Shown here one piece after another: positions 25,038 to 32,285 of a DNA stretch of 32,285 nt. Source of the DNA: Bacteroidales bacterium (GTDB lineage Bacteria; Bacteroidota; Bacteroidia; Bacteroidales; 4484-276); contig JAIOZV010000021.1 of the NCBI GenBank assembly GCA_021740425.1, positions 1-32,285 of the forward strand, read 5' to 3'. The notes under the pieces are model-generated. The model worked only from the letters and a program-made list of their open reading frames with translations, did not search any database and was not told the DNA's origin. Both the position numbers and the translations under genes were made by a program. Numbering within the stretch: the stretch's first letter is position 1; each line of letters begins with the position of its first letter.

Positions 25038-25410
25038 AAAAGTTTTCGTTTTGGTTGTATGATTATTATTTGATCCTGCTAATAATTTCGTGCTTATGGA
25101 TTAATGTAAAAATGATTATTTCAATAAGTCCACAGTCAACAGCAGCCTGTTAATTTATCAAATTTATCATGTTAAATTAAATAAATTCAATTTTTAAATA
25201 CCTGCATTTTTTTTGGTTTTGTCCGTTTATTAAAAAATTTTGCAGGACTGCCGACTTTGAACTGCCTGCCTTTCTGACTCTGCCAATCAAAATCTTCTAC
25301 CAAAATTTTGTTGTAACACTATTTCGATAAACCCCAAACAGATAATGTTAGTATAACAAATTGAAGCATCTGATCCGGTTTCAGGGATCAGATGCAAACA
25401 TTCGGTTTTA
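25038..25410. other. Intergenic region between the CREST gene and the DUF4249 gene
   Basis: 373 AT-rich bases. They hold the upstream region of the CREST gene (no TAnnTTTG element recognised) and, near the DUF4249 end, the hairpin at 25366-25395. No gene is seen. Confidence 0.6.
25366..25395 (-). terminator. Hairpin, probable terminator after the DUF4249 gene
   Basis: GCATCTGATCC and GGATCAGATGC are perfect 11-base arms around an 8-base loop, starting 16 bases past the DUF4249 stop on the minus strand. The following minus-strand tail is T-rich (TTCAATTTGTT) but not a pure T-run. Confidence 0.65.
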
Positions 25411-26277
25411 TTACTCTGTTGGAGGAATTACAATTTTGGAGGCATAGGAAGTGCTGTAAGCCCCAAAGGCACCAAAAGCTCCATTGCTGATATTCCCTTC
25501 CACGTTGGCGGGCGGACCGCTGAAAAGTGGAGTTTGAAAACTTATCTCCTCCTGAAGCTGCCATAAAAAGTTTGTATATTCCTTTGTGATTCTGGCAACC
25601 CTAAGTGATACCTTGTCTCCTGGTATCAGCTTTTGATTTTCTTTTGATTGATCCAGAAAGCCAACGCCAATGCCATTTGTGTAGTTGCCGTTGTAAAGGA
25701 GGTCATCCACCACAAACACCTGCTCGATGGTATCGTTTATCAACACCCCGTTCCGATAAATGTGAAACATGTAATAATCTTCTGTGGGTGGATCCAAAAC
25801 GTAACATTTTACCTCCCAGAAACCTTCTTTGCCCCAGTCTTGATGAAATTCAAGTGCAATCGAATCCAGTTCGCTGATAGGATTTATTTTTGATTGGGCA
25901 GTATATTCTGATGCTCCTCCAATTTCTTCATCCAAAAGTATTCTTAAAGTGTATTCTTTTCCAATGGTGCCGGCAACCAATGAGTCGGTTAAATACACAC
26001 CTGAATTTTCAGGGGTTTCACTTAGTTCATATTCTTCATCGATCGAAGATATGCTAATTTGAGCATTTGAAACTCTTCCCGGGATGGTGTTGCTAAAATA
26101 ATCTTCGGTACGGGTCAGCACAACTTTGTGTGTCATTGTATCAGATGAAAACTCGCCTTCAACAACCAGGCGTGCATATTTCTGCTGGTCAAGATTTATA
26201 TCAATCCGTTCGGTACACGAGAAGGTGAAAATTACCACAACAGAAATTGCAATTAAATTTTTTACTTTGTTGATCAT
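25411..26277 (-). CDS. DUF4249 lipoprotein, partner of the TonB-dependent receptor
   Basis: A 288-residue lipoprotein: signal peptide with Cys21 (FTFSC), then ERIDINLDQQKYARLVVEGE, the typical beginning of DUF4249, and further beta-rich segments such as ISISSIDEEYELSE. DUF4249 genes stand next to TonB-dependent receptor genes in many Bacteroidota, and here the two are 11 bases apart, so it is probably the surface-exposed partner of that receptor. Ligand unknown. It lacks SusD-type features, so this is not a classical polysaccharide locus. Confidence 0.83.
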   Translation of the reverse strand: MINKVKNLIAISVVVIFTFSCTERIDINLDQQKYARLVVEGEFSSDTMTHKVVLTRTEDYFSNTIPGRVSNAQISISSIDEEYELSETPENSGVYLTDSLVAGTIGKEYTLRILLDEEIGGASEYTAQSKINPISELDSIALEFHQDWGKEGFWEVKCYVLDPPTEDYYMFHIYRNGVLINDTIEQVFVVDDLLYNGNYTNGIGVGFLDQSKENQKLIPGDKVSLRVARITKEYTNFLWQLQEEISFQTPLFSGPPANVEGNISNGAFGAFGAYSTSYASKIVIPPTE

Positions 26278-26288
26278 GATCTGAAATT

Positions 26289-28640
26289 TTAAAATTTAAA
26301 ATTGTAGGAAATACTTGGAATAATCGAAAACAGATAGGTCATTTCGGCGTAGGTTGTATAGGGGTCATTTTCATCTTGCTGAAAATTGATCGACCATGCA
26401 TTTTTACGGGCATAAGCGTTGTAAACCGAAAGATTCCACTCGCCATAGTATTTGCGATTGGGTTTTTCTTTGGGTTTTAGGGTTAGCGAAATATCCAGCC
26501 GGTGATAATCGGGCATGCGGTAGTCGTTGCGATCCGAATAAATGGGAATAATTTTATTCCCCCAAATGGCTCTGCCTGTTGGAAAAGTTACAGGCAATCC
26601 AGTCGAATAAACCCAATTGAGTCCTCCCACCAGCCTTTTGCTAAAGTTGTAATTGAGGACGATGGAAATGTCGTGTGGTTTGTCGTAAGGTGCATCGTAT
26701 GGATTTCCGTTGTTGATCGCTGAAATGTCGCGTCTGGCTTTCGACAGTGTGTAACTAACCCAGCCAGTAAGATTCCCTTTTTGTTTTCTGATCATAAATT
26801 CGAGGCCATAGGATTTTGCGGTACCAAAACGAAGTTCGCCCTCAATTTCTTTGTTAAGCAATAGCTCTGCATGATCCTTAAAGTCGATGGCATTTTGCAT
26901 GTATTTGTAGTAACCCTCCACCGAAGCTTCAAAGGTATTGTCTTTAAAATTCCTGAAATATCCCAGTGCCACCTGATCTGAAATCTGTGGTTTTACATTG
27001 GGACTCGATGGAAACCAAATATCGAGAGGGGTTCCGGCAGTTGAATTTTGTGCCAGGTGAATGTATTGTGCTGCTCTGGAATAGCTTCCTTTTATCGATG
27101 AAACCTCATCGAGAATGTAGGTAAATCCAAAACGCGGTTCAAGGTTCATGTATGTATTATACACATCACCGCTGGAAATGCCTTTGGTGCCGACCATTTC
27201 ATAAACCTCGTTAAAGCTGTAAAGAGTATCGGGGCCAATGTTGTTAAACATCGAAAGCCGCAAGCCGTATTTTAGGGTAAGCAAGGCTCCTATTTTTTGC
27301 TCGTTGCTTACATAAATTCCCGATTCAAGTGCATATTTTTTAGGGATGATAAACTCGTTAAAAAAAGTTTCATCACCAATGCCACGTGCCTCGCCGGGCT
27401 TAAAAGTGTGATGGATTAAGCTTCCGCCAAATTTGATGGTATTGTTTGTGTTCCAGTACCAGTTAAAGTCAGCTTTAGCTGTATAATCCACCAGTTTCGA
27501 TTTCCATTCAAACGAATTAGCCTCGCCTTCGGGAGTTCCCAGCTCATATTCATACCTCGACCTGAGGAGAGTGAAATTGGAAAATAATTTTTTTGAAAAA
27601 AGATGATTCCACCTAACGGTAACAGTGTTGTTTCCCAAACCCATTCCGGCAAATTCATTTTTAAACACATCCCTGCCAAAATAGGCTGATGCAAAAATGC
27701 GGTTGTTCTCGTTTATGGTATGACTGATTTTGGCATTGAAATCCCAGAAAAACAATTTACTGCCATCAAGATCGGGATTGTTAAAAAGCGGGATAAACAA
27801 ATCTGCGTAAGTTCGTCGTCCTGAAACAATGAATGAGGTTCTATCTTTAATTATCGGGCCTTCCAGAGTAAGGCGGCTCGAAATCAGGCCAATTCCGCCG
27901 GTTCCTGTAAATTCTTTCAGGTTGCCGTCTTTCATGCGCACATCAAGCAGCGATGAAAGTCTTCCTCCGTAGGCCGCCGGAATATCCCCTTTATAGAGTT
28001 TAACATCCTTAATGGCATCGTTGTTAAAAACCGAGAAGAATCCCAGAAGGTGGCCTGCATTGTAAACCGCGGCTTCATCCAAAAGCACCAGGTTTTGATC
28101 GGAGCTTCCACCTCTCACACTGAATCCTGTGGAGCCTTCGGCGAGTGGCTTAACACCGGGCAAAAGCTGAATTGCCCGCAAAACATCGGTTTCGCCAAAG
28201 AGCGCCGGTATTTGTGATATGGTTTTCGATTCAATTTTCACCACGCTCATTTCGGCTGCCGATACATTTTTGTCCTGACGTTCACCTGTAATTACAACTT
28301 CTTCGAGTTGCTGTTCTGTACTTTTCAATTCGATGTCGATGGTGAGGTCTTTTTGAAGCTTTACTGTCCTTGTTTGGCTTTGGTAGCCAATGTATGAAAA
28401 GGTGAGTGTGTACTCTCCTGAAGGTACGCTTACTGCATAAAAACCATAGAGGTTAGAAACAGTTCCTGTTTGAAGCTCCGCAATATAAACTGTGGCTCCA
28501 ATAAGCATTTCTCCGGTTTTGCTGTCGCCGATGTGGCCGCTGATGTTGAGCCTTTTAGGTTCCCCGTCATCGCCGGCCGACACTGTTGTTGCAAAAATGA
28601 GCAACAAAGAAATTGAAACAATAAAATATTTTACTTTCAT
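26289..28640 (-). CDS. TonB-dependent outer-membrane receptor with carboxypeptidase-like N-terminal domain
   Basis: A 783-residue outer-membrane transporter powered by TonB. Order: signal peptide (1-22, ending VSAG), a carboxypeptidase-D regulatory-like domain (about 30-110; GATVYIAELQTGTVSNLYGFYAV and FSYIGYQSQT), a plug domain (about 130-235; LRAIQLLPGVKPLAEGSTGF, then SVRGGSSDQNLVLLDEAAVYN and GDIPAAYGGRLSSLLDVRMK), then a 22-strand-type barrel ending in SISYNFKF with the C-terminal aromatic needed for Bam insertion. It is in the size class that pairs with DUF4249 rather than with SusD. No iron-siderophore or sugar genes nearby reveal the ligand. Confidence 0.92.
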   Translation of the reverse strand: MKVKYFIVSISLLLIFATTVSAGDDGEPKRLNISGHIGDSKTGEMLIGATVYIAELQTGTVSNLYGFYAVSVPSGEYTLTFSYIGYQSQTRTVKLQKDLTIDIELKSTEQQLEEVVITGERQDKNVSAAEMSVVKIESKTISQIPALFGETDVLRAIQLLPGVKPLAEGSTGFSVRGGSSDQNLVLLDEAAVYNAGHLLGFFSVFNNDAIKDVKLYKGDIPAAYGGRLSSLLDVRMKDGNLKEFTGTGGIGLISSRLTLEGPIIKDRTSFIVSGRRTYADLFIPLFNNPDLDGSKLFFWDFNAKISHTINENNRIFASAYFGRDVFKNEFAGMGLGNNTVTVRWNHLFSKKLFSNFTLLRSRYEYELGTPEGEANSFEWKSKLVDYTAKADFNWYWNTNNTIKFGGSLIHHTFKPGEARGIGDETFFNEFIIPKKYALESGIYVSNEQKIGALLTLKYGLRLSMFNNIGPDTLYSFNEVYEMVGTKGISSGDVYNTYMNLEPRFGFTYILDEVSSIKGSYSRAAQYIHLAQNSTAGTPLDIWFPSSPNVKPQISDQVALGYFRNFKDNTFEASVEGYYKYMQNAIDFKDHAELLLNKEIEGELRFGTAKSYGLEFMIRKQKGNLTGWVSYTLSKARRDISAINNGNPYDAPYDKPHDISIVLNYNFSKRLVGGLNWVYSTGLPVTFPTGRAIWGNKIIPIYSDRNDYRMPDYHRLDISLTLKPKEKPNRKYYGEWNLSVYNAYARKNAWSINFQQDENDPYTTYAEMTYLFSIIPSISYNFKF

Positions 28641-29039
28641 TAAATCTTGTTTTTGTTTTATTTAATTTTTGTTTTCATGCTGTATGGACATGAGCAGAAA
28701 CGAATGGTTGCAAAAATGGTTGTGAAATGTTATTTTATTAACAATTGTTTAATACAAACTCCAATCCCGAAAGTGTTAAGGTTTTATACCCAAAGTTTGT
28801 TCATCGGTTTTGTAGGGCGATTTTACATGATCAACATCTAAAAAGAGAAAAGCCTGTTATTTTTTTTTGAAACTTAACTATAATTTTAGAACAGTGATAA
28901 TGGCAATTTTTCAATGATTCATCTTTAAGTTTCAGTTTACTGATTTTGAATGTAATTAAGCTGGTTCTCCCATATTCTGTTCGGTAATTTTACTATTTTA
29001 GCCACCAAACAACAAAGGGTCAAAAATTTATAATTTCCA
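28641..29039. other. Divergent intergenic region between the receptor and the hybrid kinase
   Basis: 399 AT-rich bases shared as upstream region by two divergent genes. TATTTTAG (28994-29001, plus) is a one-mismatch -7 element for the kinase. No convincing TAnnTTTG element was found upstream of the receptor, so it may use another sigma factor or a remote promoter. No gene recognised. Confidence 0.5.
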
Positions 29040-32000
29040 ATGAAGCCAGGGTTTAATCAAAAGCATTTAGAGCAGCATATTGGCATCCTTCAGGCAGAAT
29101 TACAAATGATGAGGGAGGCATTAAAAACATCGGAGAAAAATTTGTCGGATTATCGTCAAATTGTTGAAAATGCAAATTCAGCGGTGATCATCATGTCGAT
29201 GAATGGAAAGGTTGAATACCTCAATCCCTTTGCCGAAAGAATATATGGGGTGTTGGACAAATCAGGCAACACGGATACTATTTATCAGGACATTTTTATA
29301 AAAAAAAAGGACAAAAAAAGTTCGATTAAGGAAATGCTTGGATTGCTTCAAAAAAGTGACCAAAATATTTTTAACCACGAAAAGCTAATTAAAATTGCTG
29401 ATGGGAATTCCTTTTGGATTTCATGGACAATACGTCTTTTATTTGATGAGAATCAACAACCATATCGTTTTATAGCAATAGGTGCCGATATTTCAAAGCG
29501 CAAACTTGCCGAGGACGCCATGCGCGAAAGTGAATACAACCTCACAAAAGCGCAGGAGGTGGCCAAAATTGGTAGTTGGGCCTGGGAAATTGATACCGAC
29601 AACATTCATTGTTCCAGCTATTTTCTTAAAATTTTTGGTGTGCATCCGGTAACAAGCTACAAACAATTGCTCGTGCAATTGGAAGGCATTATTTTTCAGG
29701 AATACCGAAATTATATCAATACCAAAATTGCTCATGCAACCGAACGTGGTACAACCGAATCGTTTACCTACAGGATCAGCCATCCATCGGGCGAATCGCG
29801 CTGGATAATGGAAGAAGTTTCCTTGCTTGGAGATATCGGCAAGAAAAAACAAATGCTCATCGGGACGGTTCGCGATATCACCGAACAGAAAGCTGCCGAG
29901 GACAAATTGAAAGAGTACCTCCTCATTGTATCTTCTTCGAGTGAGCTAATGTCGCTCATCGATCGCCATTACCGGTACATAAATGTGAATCAGGCCTATC
30001 TTGATGCCTACGGTAAAAACTCACACGAAATTGAAGGCCATACTGTGGAGGAAATGTTTGGTCATAAAACATTTCAGGAAATTATAAAGCCAAATATCGA
30101 CAAGTGCCTGCTTGGCGAGCACCTTACCGATCAGTATTGGTTTGATTTTCCAAATGGTCAGAAATGCTTTCTTGATGTAAAATACAACCCCGTGCTTGAA
30201 GTTGATGGAACAATATCAGGAGTAACCGTTAGCGCCCGCGACATTACCGATTTAAAGGAAGTAGAAGAGCAACTGAACATCTTTAAGCTTTTTGCAGAAG
30301 AATCGGGTGTGGGATTTGGTATGGCCAATTTAGATGGTGAAATCACCTACCTCAATTCAAGACTGAGCAGCATGGCCGGATATGCTGATACTTCAGCCCT
30401 GTTGGGAAAAAATATCCTGGATTCATACCTGGGAAATCATAAAGATAAATTATTCAATGAAATTTTACCAACCATAAAACGCAAAGGCCAATATACAGGT
30501 GAAATTGATCTGGTGCGAAAAGATGGCATTGTAATACACACCATCGAAAACTTTTTTATAATAAGAAATGCCGAAGGTGAGGCCGTTTCATTTGCGCTGA
30601 CAGTAACAGATATTACCGACCGCAAACTTGCCGAAAAGGCACTGCAGCAAAGCGAGAATAATTTCAGGGCCATTTTTACCAATGCCGCCATTGGTATTGA
30701 TGTGGTGGATAAACATGGAAACTTTATTCAGGTAAACAAGGCCATGTCGGACATGATGGGCTATACTGCCGATGAATTGAAAAAACTAAGTGTTGCCGAT
30801 GTTACCTATGCCGACGACAGGGAAATCAGTAAAAACCCCCTCGAAGATTTGTTTCACGGGAAAAAAGATTTTTACAGGATCGAAAAAAGATACCTCCGGA
30901 AGAATGGTGAAATTTTTTGGGCTGACCTTTCAGTGACGGATTTTCATGATGTGATAAATGACCAAAAACTGGCTATTGGCACGATCATCGATATAAACGA
31001 TTCGAAACGGCTGGAGGAGGAACTACGGAAATCGCGCGAGGAAGCCATCAAGGCTAACATGGCTAAATCGGAATTCCTTGCCAATATGAGCCACGAAATC
31101 CGAACACCACTCAATGCGGTGATTGGATTTACCGAATTGCTCGAAACTATGGTGAGCGATACCAGGCAAATCAATTATTTACAATCCATTAAATCGGGCG
31201 GGAAAAACCTTTTGATGCTTATCAACGATATTCTCGATCTTTCCAAAATTGAAGCTGGAAAGCTGGAGTTTAAATTCGAAGCCCTGAATCCCTATTTTCT
31301 TATAGATGAAATCAAACAGATTTTCTCCATTAAGATTGCAGAAAAAGACATCGATTTCATTGTAGAAGTGCAGGATGATATTCCCGGCAGCCTCATTTTG
31401 GATGAAGTAAGGCTTCGGCAGGTAATTTTCAATCTTATTGGCAATGCCATTAAATTCACCGAAAACGGATATGTAAAATTTTCGGTTCGAAAATTGATTT
31501 CTAAAGGAGATACCAGCAAAATCGATTTAATAATTGATGTTGAAGATACAGGTATTGGAATTCCGGAAAATCAGCACGATAGAATTTTTGATGCATTTCA
31601 GCAGCAAAGCGGACAAAGTACCAGGAAATATGGAGGGACAGGTTTGGGGCTTTCGATAAGTAAAAGACTGGTGGAAATGATGGGAGGAGTTATCTCCCTA
31701 AAAAGTGTTGTGGGAAAAGGCTCTGTTTTTTCGTTCACTTTGAAAGGTGTTTCAATTGGCGCAGCCCTCGAAGATATTGCCCGCGAAGATAGCCTGAATG
31801 TTGACGGCATCACGTTTGAACCTGCAAAAATCATGATCGTTGACGACGTTGAATCCAACAGACGTATTATCAGCGAAAATTTTGCATCCAGAAACCTAAG
31901 GATGGTAGAAGCCGAGGATGGACATAAAGCTGTTTTACTTGCCAGTCAGTTTTTGCCCAATGTCATTTTTATGGATATCCGAATGCCCGTTATGGATGGA

Positions 32001-32285
32001 TTCGAAGCCGCAAGATTAATCAAGACCCGGAATACCACCAAATCGATAAAAATAATTGCCTTAACTGCTTCAGTTCGCAGTGAGGATCAGGATGAGGATT
32101 ACCAGAAGTATTTTGATGGTTATCTGAAAAAACCTGTAACGCGTGTGGAACTCTTCCGCGAATTGATGCGTTTTTTAAAATACAAAGAGATAAAGCAAAT
32201 ACTTCCTGAAATTCCTGAAATCAAATCAGGTGAACCCGGCGAATTTCAAATAAAGATTTCACCAAACCAGGCTCGCAATCTTATA
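29040..32285 (+). CDS. PAS-rich hybrid sensor histidine kinase, cut by the window edge
   Basis: 1082 codons are visible without a stop; the end lies beyond the window. A short coiled coil (1-35) is followed by about five PAS/PAC units, roughly at 36-160, 165-290, 295-405, 410-530 and 540-665 (each ending in a motif like VRDITEQK or VTDITDRK). Then come a HisKA domain with the phospho-acceptor His685 in NMSHEIRTPLNAVIGF, an HATPase domain (NLIGNAIKFTEN, DTGIGIP, GGTGLGLSISKRL), and a receiver domain from about residue 930 with IMIVDDVESN and Asp979 in VIFMDIRMPVMDG, then LTA and KKP. The tail after it may begin an HPt or further receiver. No membrane helix is visible, so it is probably a cytosolic sensor; ligands unknown. 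No obvious cognate regulator is adjacent. Confidence 0.93.
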   Translation, partial: MKPGFNQKHLEQHIGILQAELQMMREALKTSEKNLSDYRQIVENANSAVIIMSMNGKVEYLNPFAERIYGVLDKSGNTDTIYQDIFIKKKDKKSSIKEMLGLLQKSDQNIFNHEKLIKIADGNSFWISWTIRLLFDENQQPYRFIAIGADISKRKLAEDAMRESEYNLTKAQEVAKIGSWAWEIDTDNIHCSSYFLKIFGVHPVTSYKQLLVQLEGIIFQEYRNYINTKIAHATERGTTESFTYRISHPSGESRWIMEEVSLLGDIGKKKQMLIGTVRDITEQKAAEDKLKEYLLIVSSSSELMSLIDRHYRYINVNQAYLDAYGKNSHEIEGHTVEEMFGHKTFQEIIKPNIDKCLLGEHLTDQYWFDFPNGQKCFLDVKYNPVLEVDGTISGVTVSARDITDLKEVEEQLNIFKLFAEESGVGFGMANLDGEITYLNSRLSSMAGYADTSALLGKNILDSYLGNHKDKLFNEILPTIKRKGQYTGEIDLVRKDGIVIHTIENFFIIRNAEGEAVSFALTVTDITDRKLAEKALQQSENNFRAIFTNAAIGIDVVDKHGNFIQVNKAMSDMMGYTADELKKLSVADVTYADDREISKNPLEDLFHGKKDFYRIEKRYLRKNGEIFWADLSVTDFHDVINDQKLAIGTIIDINDSKRLEEELRKSREEAIKANMAKSEFLANMSHEIRTPLNAVIGFTELLETMVSDTRQINYLQSIKSGGKNLLMLINDILDLSKIEAGKLEFKFEALNPYFLIDEIKQIFSIKIAEKDIDFIVEVQDDIPGSLILDEVRLRQVIFNLIGNAIKFTENGYVKFSVRKLISKGDTSKIDLIIDVEDTGIGIPENQHDRIFDAFQQQSGQSTRKYGGTGLGLSISKRLVEMMGGVISLKSVVGKGSVFSFTLKGVSIGAALEDIAREDSLNVDGITFEPAKIMIVDDVESNRRIISENFASRNLRMVEAEDGHKAVLLASQFLPNVIFMDIRMPVMDGFEAARLIKTRNTTKSIKIIALTASVRSEDQDEDYQKYFDGYLKKPVTRVELFRELMRFLKYKEIKQILPEIPEIKSGEPGEFQIKISPNQARNLI

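Noticed and set aside
29493-31858. Several minus-strand open frames inside the hybrid kinase gene
   Set aside because: They are shadows of the kinase frame, which is continuous and motif-rich throughout.

Overview
The window is AT-rich bacterial DNA from a member of the Bacteroidota, probably a Bacteroidales/Marinilabiliales-type lineage. The evidence is the gene families (a PUR-alpha-like DUF3276 protein, DUF5683, DUF4249, a TonB-dependent receptor with a carboxypeptidase-like N-terminal domain, a long NusB, and an N-terminally extended GAPDH-like protein), the gene orders nusB...DUF1573-yajC-ybbR-coaE, parA-parB-DUF5683-dapB-lepB and ftsK-lolA, and a recurring TAnnTTTG octamer (the Bacteroidota -7 promoter element) in front of many genes. 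No rRNA, tRNA, CRISPR array or intact transposase was seen.

Positions 1-8060 are housekeeping. The minus strand carries the start of htpG, then coaE and ybbR (overlapping by one base, with their own promoter), yajC with a strong terminator, a DUF1573 lipoprotein, the 23S rRNA methyltransferase rlmD and nusB. On the plus strand, aroK and an orphan LytTR response regulator are interleaved, both ending in convergent overlap with a minus-strand neighbour. A degenerate 8-bp tandem repeat lies just upstream of aroK.

Positions 8061-17538 are all plus strand: the DUF3276 nucleic-acid-binding protein with a UUCG-loop terminator; parA-parB for chromosome segregation, DUF5683, dapB (lysine/cell-wall precursor), lepB (signal peptidase with an extra N-terminal membrane region) and a secreted protein; then ftsK-lolA. 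This couples chromosome segregation with envelope building and protein/lipoprotein export. A membrane methyltransferase-like gene (17540-18286, minus) converges on lolA.

Positions 18600-20670 are the accessory part: two direct copies of a ~240-bp non-coding repeat, each followed at once by a small gene pair that looks like a toxin-antitoxin or partner module (PIN plus a small protein; a remnant plus DUF2442), then the last ~60 codons of a TolC-family gene. The first gene of each pair is broken by in-frame stops, while the second is intact. The arrangement looks like a decaying array of two cassettes and is the most unusual part of the window.

Positions 20867-32285 hold an extended GAPDH-like gene with a textbook terminator, pyrG, a CREST-superfamily (ceramidase-like) membrane hydrolase, a DUF4249 lipoprotein/TonB-dependent receptor pair, and, divergent from it, a very long PAS-rich hybrid histidine kinase that runs off the right end.
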